Positions 38,276-46,054 of a stretch of DNA of 64,000 nucleotides are shown here, one piece after another. The stretch comes from Acidobacteriota bacterium. GTDB lineage: Bacteria > Acidobacteriota > Terriglobia > Bryobacterales > Bryobacteraceae. The notes under the pieces are model-generated. The model made no database searches. It was not told the origin of the DNA and was given only the letters and a program-made list of their open reading frames with translations. Where the stretch lies: the NCBI GenBank assembly GCA_025353165.1, contig JANXRE010000017.1, positions 41,005 to 105,004 on the forward strand, given 5' to 3'. The translations under genes and the position numbers were made by a program. Position 1 is the first letter of the stretch, and the number at the start of each line of letters is the position of its first letter.

Positions 38276-39217
38276 CTAACGGGGGTAGCGGCCGAGGACG
38301 GACTTGCATGCGGCGGCGACGTCGGCGCCGGCTTGCAGGCATTGCTCCTTGAGGCAACTGCGAAGCTGTTCGCGCAGGGGCTTTCGCTGCTCGCGAAGAT
38401 CCTCGTCGCTGGCGAAGCGCAGCATCATGTCGACATATTCCAGGTAGGAGTTGGCGGTCTCCAGATCTTTCTCCGCGGCGAGGCGTTTGCATAGGAATTC
38501 GACCGGATGGGTGGGATCGGCCCACTTCTGGTGGGTGACCTCGTAAGCCACGATGCCGAAGGCGTATCGCCGCGCGGCGCTGTCGTTTCCGATCATCACC
38601 CCGCGCAGGGCGGGCATCACTTCGTTCCAGTTGTGGGTCAAGCGCATCAACGATCGGAGGGCGATGCGCGTGTCCTCGCCGGCCGGCATCGAACCAGTCG
38701 CCAGATGTTTGGTCCACGCCGCGGCTTGCGCGCTGGCGTCGCGGCCTGCGGCAAGCATGGAGGCGATCAGGCGCACCTGAGAGAGTAGGTCGCGCGGCCC
38801 CGTGCCGCTGGGCAGCACGCGCAAGACCTCGCCTTTCTTGCCCAGGAACACGACGGCCTTGTCGTCCGGCTGCCACTGGCCCAGATCGGCTTCCCATTCG
38901 GACACCGGTTCCCGAGGCGGCAGAAACGGCGTCTGCTCCTCGCGGGTGAACAAATAGGGAGCGTTCGGGGCGGCGCCTCGGAGGGCTTCCGGCTTCGCCA
39001 GTTGGCCGGAGATGACCCATCGGGTCGGGATGGGATCCGATCCTTGAGACATCTCCTTCACGGTTTTCGCGAAATTGCTTACCGGACCCGCCAGAATCGT
39101 GCTCGCTTGCGAGACCAGTAGTTCCGGCCCCACGGTAAACATCTCATCCATTCGGCTCATCGCAGCTCCTTGCATCACCATGGCGAGTATGATCGCGCTG
39201 CTGGAAATGCGATACAT
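38276..39217 (-). CDS. Unassigned helical protein, last gene of the DUF4123 cassette
   Basis: About 313 residues from ATG 39217 (MYRISSSAIILAMVMQGAAM), whose hydrophobic start could be a signal peptide; the start lies 2 bases after the stop of the PPADD-repeat gene, and a longer in-frame extension upstream would lie entirely inside that gene. The body has a beta segment (DDKAVVFLGKKGEVLRVL) and a helical C-terminal half of HEAT-like appearance (LRSLMRLTHNWNEVMPALRG, MMLRFASDEDLREQ) with three cysteines near the end. No known family is recognised. By position it could be an immunity, accessory or effector component of the cassette (inference). Confidence 0.65.
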   Translation of the reverse strand: MYRISSSAIILAMVMQGAAMSRMDEMFTVGPELLVSQASTILAGPVSNFAKTVKEMSQGSDPIPTRWVISGQLAKPEALRGAAPNAPYLFTREEQTPFLPPREPVSEWEADLGQWQPDDKAVVFLGKKGEVLRVLPSGTGPRDLLSQVRLIASMLAAGRDASAQAAAWTKHLATGSMPAGEDTRIALRSLMRLTHNWNEVMPALRGVMIGNDSAARRYAFGIVAYEVTHQKWADPTHPVEFLCKRLAAEKDLETANSYLEYVDMMLRFASDEDLREQRKPLREQLRSCLKEQCLQAGADVAAACKSVLGRYPR

Positions 39218-39219
39218 TA

Positions 39220-40974
39220 TCAAATTCCAGCGGCAGCGCTCACGGCGAGCGTAGCAGTAGTGTTGAAGATCGGGTTGGCGAAGTTCGGCGAACTGCCGCC
39301 CTTCCCGTCCTGAATCGCCGCCGGTGCTACGCTCTGTTGTTTTTGCGGCGCGGCGCGGCTGCCAATTGCCTTGGTATTGTCCACGCCTAAGTTCAATTGC
39401 ACGGACCAATCGAAGTTGCCCTGATAAGCCATCGAGCCCGGAATATCATGGGCCGCCCACTCGATATTCTGCACCACCAGCCAGGCGGTGAACGTGTGCG
39501 AGAAAGTCATATTCCTGAGCTGCAGATTGGTGGGCGGCGGAGGTCCGGGAGGAGGGTTGACGGCTGCTCCCGCGCGCGGGTCGGTATATGGAGCCCCGGG
39601 GGCACTAGGAAACGAGGGGCTGTCCTCGTGATGCGCGGTCTGCTTGTCCCGGTCGGCGGTGAACGGGGTCACCGTCGAATAGAAGGGGAATACCGATGCG
39701 TTCCAGACGTCGCGAATGGGCATGGAGCAATTCACGTCTACCGACGTGTGCGAATAACGGGCCTGCCGCGAATTGGTGAGCATGACCTGCAGCCAGCCCA
39801 CCCGGTGATTGGCGGCGCATTCCGCCTTCCTGGGGCAACTCCCATCCAGTTGAATCTCTACCTTGGGATCCGTTGACACCTCGGGGGTCGCGGTCGTCCA
39901 GATTTGTAAGTTGCTGGGTCGTTCTAATGCTTGGGCAAACCCCTTCGTGATCCCTTTGTTGGTGACCACAAACTTGATTTCGTGAATCTTGACGTCCTTC
40001 TTGGCGGTGGCCTTCTCGCCGTTGGTGAAGGTGTAAGTCACCTCCACGGAGCCGGTCATCTGCAGGATCTTACCGGTGCTGTCGTCCTTAGAGAACCCGA
40101 GCAGGTTTACGGTGTCGCCGGTGCGGATGGGGGCTCGCGAGCTATCCACCAGATCCAGTCCGGCGCCGGTGATGGTCCAGGCGTAAGTCCCGCCCGCAGG
40201 GGCCCCGGCTGCGGTGAGTTTTAGCGGATGGCCTGGACAACCCACTGGCTTGTCCAGGGTGATCGTCACCGTGACGGGGGGCAGGGGAATCGCCGCGGTG
40301 GCGGTCTGGGCAGCCACTACCGTTGCCGATCCGTTCTCGGTGGTATGAACCGGCGCAGCGGCCTTAATGGTGTAGGGGCCGGCTGCGATGCCATTGAATT
40401 TCACCTTGCCGCTCTCGCCGGTGGTAGCGTTCTTCGAATCCGGTCCGCTAATGGTAACGGTGGCCCCTTGGATCGGCTGGTTCGTCTTGCTGTCGGTGAC
40501 GGTTACCTCGAGGTTGCCGGGTACCGCCAGCGGCGGAGGTGGGCTGGTGCCGCCCGCGGGCGCGGGCGTGCTCGCCGGCGTCGCACCTCCTGCACACGGG
40601 GTCACCGCGGTATCCGCCGGCTGCGGGCTGAAATTGTTATTGGCGTCGTTGCTGGCAGCACCTAAACTGTTCGCGGTTCCGGTATTGTCCGGGGTTGCGG
40701 GATCTGGCGCCGGATCTGTCGAGCTCGGGGTACCGTCTCCTGACCCTCCGCTGCCTGGGCCGGGGTCGGCAGGGGTACCGTCGGCCGGTGGATCGTCAGC
40801 GGGCGGATCGTCAGCGGGCGGATCGTCAGCGGGCGGATCGTCAGCGGGCGGATCGTCAGCGGGCGGATCGTCGGCGGGCGGATCGTCGGCGGGCGGATCG
40901 TCAGCCGGTGGATCGTCAGCGGGCGGATCGGACGGTGGATCTTGCGTAGGGTCCGGTTTCGGTTCTTCGGGCAT
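39220..40974 (-). CDS. PPADD-repeat protein with carboxypeptidase-regulatory-like domain, candidate secreted cargo
   Basis: 584 residues without a signal peptide. Residues about 17-66 are nine PPADD units flanked by PPSD and PPADG, an extended acidic rod. A low-complexity Pro/Ala/Gly stretch follows, then a beta-sandwich of carboxypeptidase-regulatory type (about 152-225, GNLEVTVTDSKTNQPIQGAT, GESGKVKFNGIAAGPYTIK), an Ig/PKD-like segment (GGTYAWTITGAGLDLVD) and a C-terminal part with cysteines (LDGSCPRKAECAANHRVGWL) that I cannot assign. It starts 14 bases after the DUF4123 gene. DUF4123 proteins load effectors onto VgrG spikes, so this signal-less neighbour is the natural cargo candidate; no toxin motif is visible. 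Confidence 0.7.
   Translation of the reverse strand: MPEEPKPDPTQDPPSDPPADDPPADDPPADDPPADDPPADDPPADDPPADDPPADDPPADDPPADGTPADPGPGSGGSGDGTPSSTDPAPDPATPDNTGTANSLGAASNDANNNFSPQPADTAVTPCAGGATPASTPAPAGGTSPPPPLAVPGNLEVTVTDSKTNQPIQGATVTISGPDSKNATTGESGKVKFNGIAAGPYTIKAAAPVHTTENGSATVVAAQTATAAIPLPPVTVTITLDKPVGCPGHPLKLTAAGAPAGGTYAWTITGAGLDLVDSSRAPIRTGDTVNLLGFSKDDSTGKILQMTGSVEVTYTFTNGEKATAKKDVKIHEIKFVVTNKGITKGFAQALERPSNLQIWTTATPEVSTDPKVEIQLDGSCPRKAECAANHRVGWLQVMLTNSRQARYSHTSVDVNCSMPIRDVWNASVFPFYSTVTPFTADRDKQTAHHEDSPSFPSAPGAPYTDPRAGAAVNPPPGPPPPTNLQLRNMTFSHTFTAWLVVQNIEWAAHDIPGSMAYQGNFDWSVQLNLGVDNTKAIGSRAAPQKQQSVAPAAIQDGKGGSSPNFANPIFNTTATLAVSAAAGI
40786..40920 (-). repeat. Nine 15-base tandem repeats encoding PPADD
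   Basis: Nine consecutive 15-base units with GGATCGTC at the same phase, two with GGC in place of AGC and two with a CGGT variant. The array is in frame, so unit number can change rod length. The high identity at DNA level points to recent slippage or strong constraint. Confidence 0.9.
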
Positions 40975-40988
40975 CCACGTCCTTTAAT

Positions 40989-41960
40989 TCAGGCGATAGC
41001 CGTCAGGTGAGCCTGGGCTGCACTGAGTAATTGATCGAGCTGATCCGGTCCCGGGCGGGAGAAAATGGCCTCGGCCCAGGAAGCGTCCTGGTCAAATCTC
41101 GATCCGAACACGATCATCAAGTCTACAAAGCGGCAGATTTCCCGCTCCGATCGAAAGCTATACTTGCCGGCCCGTGCGATGCCTTCGCGAATCAGCGCGC
41201 GGATCTTGGGCTCGCCGGACGTCTGGCACTGCCGCGGGAAGAACTGGTTCAGATGATCCAGCATGCGGTCCTCGAAGTCCTGCTGCCGGGCCGTCCGGAT
41301 AGCCTGCAACTGGGCGCTGCGCAGGGTCGCACGCATTCTCGGACCCGGAGGCTGCATATCCATCGGGGCGGTAAGCTCGCGCATCGGTTCGCTGTCGACG
41401 TCCAGCCGGCGGGTGTCGGTCCGCAGTTCCTTGCCCGGCACGCTGTAGCAGATGGCGGTGGCGGGATCCCGGGCCGGGAGAATGAAGGCCGAAATCGGAC
41501 CGAAGAAATTGTGCAGGTCTTCGTTGGTGCAGGTGGGCAGATACACCCGCAGCACCCGCGGATCGTAATATCGGAACATCAGCATCTTGCCGGACTCGGT
41601 GAAGATGTTCAGGTAAAGCCTGAGATGCCGGCGAATTTTATCGATGCTCCCGGACGTGCGAATAAACACGCCCCAGTTGTTGTCCCAGGCATCTCGAAGC
41701 AAGGTCTTGGTGAACGAATCCTCGTAGTCCAGCTCCAACAGGTAGGGCGAGATCCCAATCACATCCCATTTCAGATCGGTCAGGTACCATTTTGCGTTGA
41801 CGCTGTAGAGACAGGTCTTATCCTGCCGCGAGGAATCCACGGCGCCGAACACCTTGGTGTCGCGGGCGCCATCGAGGACTGCGAACACGCGCAGGGCTCC
41901 CGGCGCGGTGGACGGCCACAGCATCTCATAAAGACGTTGTATGCGATCGGGCGCTAGCAT
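40989..41960 (-). CDS. DUF4123-domain protein, type VI secretion effector adaptor-like
   Basis: 323 residues. The DUF4123 domain (about 20-150) shows the family's order of motifs: RVFAVLDGARD, SPYLLELDYED, NNWGVFIRTSGSIDKIRRHLR, and FRYYDPRVLRVYLPTCTNEDL-HNFFGP. The remaining half is helical with IRTARQQDFEDRMLDHLNQF and FVDLMIVFGSRFD, a pattern also seen after DUF4123 in other genomes. These proteins bind an effector and attach it to the VgrG tip. No VgrG, PAAR or Hcp gene is visible in the window, so this may be an orphan cassette using a spike encoded elsewhere. Second gene of a four-gene minus-strand unit. Confidence 0.82.
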   Translation of the reverse strand: MLAPDRIQRLYEMLWPSTAPGALRVFAVLDGARDTKVFGAVDSSRQDKTCLYSVNAKWYLTDLKWDVIGISPYLLELDYEDSFTKTLLRDAWDNNWGVFIRTSGSIDKIRRHLRLYLNIFTESGKMLMFRYYDPRVLRVYLPTCTNEDLHNFFGPISAFILPARDPATAICYSVPGKELRTDTRRLDVDSEPMRELTAPMDMQPPGPRMRATLRSAQLQAIRTARQQDFEDRMLDHLNQFFPRQCQTSGEPKIRALIREGIARAGKYSFRSEREICRFVDLMIVFGSRFDQDASWAEAIFSRPGPDQLDQLLSAAQAHLTAIA

Positions 41961-42013
41961 CTCATCTCAATTTTATGCTGCATTAGCGTCTTGACCAGAC
42001 GCTAATGCTTGTG

Positions 42014-42502
42014 TCAATGCTCACAGAACGGAACGCCGTCCTGGGCGGCTTGGTGTGCTGCCACGGCTTGCGCCGCTCCGTCGTTATTCGACGCCAGTAT
42101 CGGGCTGTCGGGTGGCGGAGCAGAGGTGCTGCTGGGTTGCCGCGGAGGCGGAGGGGGCGGCTGGAACCCGCCGTCGTCATCTTCCACCTTCTTGAACGCC
42201 CCGCCGCCACCACCACCACCGCCACTACCGCGAGCTTCACGGAACGCCAGTACTTCCCGTTTATCGATCTTCCGGGCGATCTCGCCAATTACATCGCGAT
42301 CCGACAAGGGAGGGCCGCCCGGACCGCGTCCGAGCAAGGTGCGCAGTTCCCGGATCAGCGGCAGGTCGGACTGGCAGGGGCGGAGGATGTCCAAGGTGCG
42401 GTTTCGGTCGAGCACCAGAGCGGAACTCCGCTCGAGCGACTTGACGTCTGACGCGGCCTTTAACGTCACTCCCGTATTGCCCAAAACGACTGACAAGCTC
42501 AC
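42014..42502 (-). CDS. Small Gly/Pro-rich protein heading the DUF4123 cassette
   Basis: About 162 residues. The strong ribosome-binding sequence AAGGAAGG lies directly before GTG 42502 but at good spacing (about 6 bases) from TTG 42496, so TTG (MSVVLGNTGVTLKAASDV) is a likely true start; the longer upstream in-frame stretch overlaps an unrelated gene remnant on the other strand. The N-terminal half is a compact helical domain (SDLPLIRELRTLL, LSDRDVIGEIARKIDKREV). It is followed by eight glycines, an acidic KKVEDDDGG patch and a six-proline tract. I do not know the family; similar short helical modules with proline tails occur beside secretion effectors. 53 bases separate it from the DUF4123 gene. 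Confidence 0.6.
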   Translation of the reverse strand: MSLSVVLGNTGVTLKAASDVKSLERSSALVLDRNRTLDILRPCQSDLPLIRELRTLLGRGPGGPPLSDRDVIGEIARKIDKREVLAFREARGSGGGGGGGGAFKKVEDDDGGFQPPPPPPRQPSSTSAPPPDSPILASNNDGAAQAVAAHQAAQDGVPFCEH

Positions 42503-42637
42503 CCTTCCTTCAAAACAGTATACCCAAACCGCAAAACATTTCCGCTTGCAGGGCACGGGTACGGTACATGCCGATTCCGGGCGGCAGGCATAAATAATAG
42601 GAGAGAGCAGTTCAAACTTACACCCGCGGGGATACCC

Positions 42638-42904
42638 GTGATGGCCGGAGCGCCGCGCGTTGCTGGATTGATCGTTATTCTGGCTGGTTTGATCGGCACG
42701 CTTGTATTGTCGTGGGTCGTTAGTCAGACGCTGGTTTCGTTCCTCACGAAATTCGACAAAGGGGATCTGACCGTCTTGCGAGATCTCATGGCGACTGGAA
42801 GAGTAACTCCAGCTATCGACAGGCGCTACAGGTTGAGTGAGTCCCCCGAGGCTTTCCGGTATCTGGAAGAAGGGCACGCTCGGGGACACATACGGAAGCA
42901 ATTC
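42638..42904 (+). pseudogene. C-terminal fragment of a zinc-type alcohol dehydrogenase/quinone oxidoreductase
   Basis: About 89 codons read as the end of an MDR-family NAD(P)-dependent alcohol dehydrogenase: SWVVSQTLVSFLTKFDKGDL, LMATGRVTPAIDRRYRLSES and EAFRYLEEGHARGHI are the substrate-domain and last-strand blocks. The usual final VVI strand is altered, and the N-terminal catalytic and Rossmann domains are absent. It sits in the otherwise empty stretch between the DUF4123 cassette and the GH29 gene, and overlaps nothing real downstream. Confidence 0.65.
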
Positions 42905-43002
42905 GTTCGGTCATGGCGGCGCACCCCTGAACTTCCTCTGCCGGTAAACCCCGCGAAACAGCAATCTGCGAAGGTAAGAGTCACTCGACCCAAGCTAGAT
43001 CG

Positions 43003-44538
43003 TCAGGTCAGATCGATCTTGAAAACGAACGCAAACTCGCCGGCCTTCTTCGACGGCGCGTCGATGGTCAGGCTGTCGGCGCCTTGGGTCCACTTCAGCT
43101 TTTCGTCCGAGCCGACGAGCCGGATGCCTCCGATCTTGCGATCCAGCAGCTTCGCGTTGGTGCCGAGCGATTTGATTACGACCGGCTTGGTTGGCCAGTC
43201 CAGCGCGATGGCATACAGCGAATTGCCCTTTTGCGTGAAACGAATGTCTTTCGCGGTGAACGGCTTGCTCTTGTCATCCGTAAATCCGCCGGCGAGGACT
43301 TCCGTCGGGCCCTCGCCGTACACCTTCCATGGACGCGTGCCGTAAATGGCCTCGCCGTTCGCACTCAGCCAGCGGCCCATTCCGAGCAGGACCTTTTGCA
43401 CTTCCTCGGGAATCGTGCCATCCGGACGCGGGCCGATATTGAGCAGCAGCACTCCGTTCTTGCTGACGATGTCGATTAAGTCGTCGATCAACCCGTCGGG
43501 ATCGCGGAATTTCTCGCCATCGATGTAGCCCCACGATTTGAGCCCAACCGCGGTGTCTGTCTGCCACAAGTACTTCCGCATCGCGTCGAGCTTCCCGCGC
43601 TCGATGTCGAGCACCGCGGCCTGGTCGGGGAACGACTTGTTCTTGTAATTGATCGCCACGCCGCCGCGCTTCCATTCGGCGCCGCGGTTGTAGTAGAACG
43701 CCGCGAACTTTTGGAGATAAGGCTGGAAGACCGGCTGCTCGATCCACCAATCGAACCAGATCAGATCGGGTTTATACTTATCGACAATCTCGGCGGTGCG
43801 AACCAGCCAGTCGTCCATGTAGGCCGCGTCGGGCTGCGAGTTGGCCTTCCCGTCGGCGGTCTTCTCCGCGTGCGCAGGACCGTACAGGCCCGCGTATCGC
43901 GGATCCCGCACATCGGAATCGAACTTGCGCCCGCCGTCGAAGAACCAGTAATGCTCCGCCCGGTGAGAAGAAGCTCCGAGGCGCATATTGTGCTTGCGCA
44001 CCGCGACCGAAAGTTCGCCGACGATGTCGCGCTTCGGCCCCATCTTCGCTGCGCTCCAGTCGGTGAAACTGCAGTCGTACATCGGGAAACCGTCGTGGTG
44101 CTCGGCCACCGGCACCACGAACTTCGCGCCCGCCTTCTCAAACAGATCGGCCCAACCGTTCGCGTCGAATTTCTCGGCCTTGAAGTTCGGGATGAAGTCC
44201 TTGTAGCCGAATTTTGTCTGCGGTCCGTAAGTGGCGACGTGATGCTTAAATTCGACGGAATTTTTTTGGTACATCTGCCGCGGGTACCATTCGCTGCCGA
44301 ACGCCGGCACCGAGTAGACGCCCCAGTGAATGAAGATGCCGAACTTCGCGTCGGCATACCACTGCGGCGCCTGGAACTGTTGCAGCGACTCCCAGGAAGA
44401 GCGATACGGCCCTGCGTTAATCGTGTTTTGGACGCGGCCGAGCGACTCCGCTACGTGCGCTTTGTAAGCGGTTTCGTCCGCGGCGCCGGCGAGACCGGCC
44501 GACAAAATCGCAGAAAGCAGAAAATATTGTGCACGCAT
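43003..44538 (-). CDS. GH29 alpha-L-fucosidase, exported
   Basis: About 511 residues from ATG 44538, where a signal peptide begins (MRAQYFLLSAILSAGLAGA). FGIFIHWGVYSVPAFGSEWYP and VAEHHDGFPMYDC are GH29 barrel signatures and the nucleophilic Asp is in DLIWFDWW; NGVLLLNIGPRPDGTIP precedes a C-terminal beta-sandwich. GH29 retains configuration and acts on a range of alpha-fucosyl links, complementing the inverting GH95 enzyme at 30156. Extended in-frame upstream codons to 44640 overlap the divergent membrane-protein gene start and are not part of the signal. It diverges from that small gene with 54 bases between starts. Confidence 0.9.
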   Translation of the reverse strand: MRAQYFLLSAILSAGLAGAADETAYKAHVAESLGRVQNTINAGPYRSSWESLQQFQAPQWYADAKFGIFIHWGVYSVPAFGSEWYPRQMYQKNSVEFKHHVATYGPQTKFGYKDFIPNFKAEKFDANGWADLFEKAGAKFVVPVAEHHDGFPMYDCSFTDWSAAKMGPKRDIVGELSVAVRKHNMRLGASSHRAEHYWFFDGGRKFDSDVRDPRYAGLYGPAHAEKTADGKANSQPDAAYMDDWLVRTAEIVDKYKPDLIWFDWWIEQPVFQPYLQKFAAFYYNRGAEWKRGGVAINYKNKSFPDQAAVLDIERGKLDAMRKYLWQTDTAVGLKSWGYIDGEKFRDPDGLIDDLIDIVSKNGVLLLNIGPRPDGTIPEEVQKVLLGMGRWLSANGEAIYGTRPWKVYGEGPTEVLAGGFTDDKSKPFTAKDIRFTQKGNSLYAIALDWPTKPVVIKSLGTNAKLLDRKIGGIRLVGSDEKLKWTQGADSLTIDAPSKKAGEFAFVFKIDLT

Positions 44539-44592
44539 GAATTTCGTGTCAAACATATCACTGTTCGGTCCGCTGTTACAGTAAAAGGGTCC

Positions 44593-44904
44593 ATGAAAGT
44601 GCGGATCCAGCTCGGAAGCGGCCGGCCAGTCCTGCGTCAAAAGGGCAAGAACAGGCGAGCTGCGCTCGCGTTCGCCGCTTTGCTCGCACCGGCCGTACTG
44701 GCGGCCTACGTACTTGGAATCTGGCGTCTATCCACCGACGCGGGATTTATGGGCGACTTCGAAATTAAAGAAGGCATTTTCTCCCACTGGCAGGTGTGGA
44801 TCGGAATCGGCGCGGCTCTGAATGTTCTCGCGGTAATGCTGAACCGGTACGGCTACAGCGGCGAACTGCGGCTTCCGTGGAACACGCACCGGGAAACGCG
44901 ATAG
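44593..44904 (+). CDS. Small two-helix membrane protein
   Basis: 103 residues from ATG 44593 (MKVRIQLGSGRPVLRQ). A basic N-terminus precedes one hydrophobic helix (about 24-43, AFAALLAPAVLAAYVLGIW) and a second (about 68-84, WQVWIGIGAALNVLAVML). Between them is a short acidic loop (MGDFEIKEGIFSH). The charge pattern suits two membrane passes with both ends in the cytoplasm. Not recognised as a known family. It lies between the divergent GH29 gene and the convergent acyltransferase gene, 8 bases from the latter's stop. Confidence 0.65.
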   Translation: MKVRIQLGSGRPVLRQKGKNRRAALAFAALLAPAVLAAYVLGIWRLSTDAGFMGDFEIKEGIFSHWQVWIGIGAALNVLAVMLNRYGYSGELRLPWNTHRETR

Positions 44905-44911
44905 CGGGCCA

Positions 44912-46015
44912 TTACTTCCGTGAGCTGGCGCGCAGCCGCGCTGCCGCCCAATCGCGAATACGCCGGTTGGCGGGCTCCTCCAGCATCGTGTAAGCCGCCG
45001 ACGACACCATGACCACGCCGGCGAAATAGACGGCCGCGGAGGCGGTCTGCGGCAACAGGCCGGATGTGTACAACCAGAACCGCTTGTACCACCACAGCAG
45101 CGGTATATGGAGGATGTACATGGAATAGCTGGCTTGGCCCAGGAAGACCGATAGCCGCGCCGAGAGCGCCTGCACCGGGATGCCGCCTCCGAGCGCCAGC
45201 CCGATCAGAAGCAGAACGTTCAGAGGTCGAAGGGCGCTGTTCATGCCGATGGAACTCGTCACCAGCCATGGGTTTGCGACGAGGAACAAGCCGAGCACGG
45301 TCGCCGGCGCGTAGAGCAGGTAGCCGCGTCCGCGGAGCCAAACGCTCGAATCTTCCAGGCGTCCGTAAATCGCGGCGGCCGCGATTCCCGCGAGGAAGTC
45401 CGCGAAATAAATCACCGGCTTCCACGCGACCGGTACCGACATCCAGCGATACCAGAGAGGGGCCGCCAGGGCCAGGACCGCGGCCAGGATCATGCCGGTC
45501 CGTCCCATGCGCGCGAACAGCAGGACGGCAACCGGAAAGCAGACGTAAAAGAACAATTCGCAGGACAAGGACCACGCCGGCGCGTTCCACTGCACTGGCA
45601 GAACGCCGGCCCATCCCTGCAATACCAGGCCGTAGTCGGCCAGCAGCCACGGTTTCATCGAAGAGACCACTCCGGGACGGCCGGGCGACACCAGATCCTC
45701 GAATATGAACGGTGCGATTACGACCAGGCTCACCAGATAGATCGGGTAAACTCGCGCGAAACGCCCCACGCCGTACCGGATGAGATTCGCGCGGCTCCAC
45801 GTCGTAGCGGCATAGCTTCGCGACAGAACGAATCCCGATAACACGAAGAACACGCCGACTGCGAGATAGCCGGTGCGCGCAATGTTCTGCAGACCAATTG
45901 GAAGAGTTTGCACCCAGGCGTCGAGCATCATGCGCTTCCCGCTCAGGTGATGGAGAACCACCCACGCCGCGAGAAAAAAGCGCAGCCCGGTCAGCGCGGG
46001 AATGTTCAGCGACAG
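44912..46015 (-). CDS. Acyltransferase 3 family membrane protein (OafA/YrhL-like), start uncertain
   Basis: About 350-370 residues, ten or so membrane helices, with RFARVYPIYLVSL, WNAPAWSLSCELFFYV, GQASYSMYILHIPLLWW and EEPANRRIRDWAA typical of the family that acetylates surface sugars. The first ordinary start is GTG 45961 (VVLHHL), but the frame upstream reads SLNIPALTGLRFFLAAW, the conserved N-terminal block with the catalytic-region Arg. The real protein must therefore begin further up, before a stop at 46042. No ATG, GTG or TTG lies there; CTG codons at 46015 or 46009 are the options, or a frameshift joins the ATG at 46056 (MSQTVRLKVS in another frame). Coordinates here take CTG 46015. 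Confidence 0.75.
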   Translation of the reverse strand: MSLNIPALTGLRFFLAAWVVLHHLSGKRMMLDAWVQTLPIGLQNIARTGYLAVGVFFVLSGFVLSRSYAATTWSRANLIRYGVGRFARVYPIYLVSLVVIAPFIFEDLVSPGRPGVVSSMKPWLLADYGLVLQGWAGVLPVQWNAPAWSLSCELFFYVCFPVAVLLFARMGRTGMILAAVLALAAPLWYRWMSVPVAWKPVIYFADFLAGIAAAAIYGRLEDSSVWLRGRGYLLYAPATVLGLFLVANPWLVTSSIGMNSALRPLNVLLLIGLALGGGIPVQALSARLSVFLGQASYSMYILHIPLLWWYKRFWLYTSGLLPQTASAAVYFAGVVMVSSAAYTMLEEPANRRIRDWAAARLRASSRK

Positions 46016-46054
46016 TTTCCGATTAGCGATACTTTGAGTCTAACGGTTTGACTC

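Noticed and set aside
40786..40920. CRISPR-like or satellite array
   Set aside because: Fifteen-base units, no spacers, coding for PPADD in frame.
44538..44640. Longer start of the GH29 fucosidase
   Set aside because: The signal peptide begins at 44538 and the extra codons overlap the divergent small membrane-protein gene and its upstream region.
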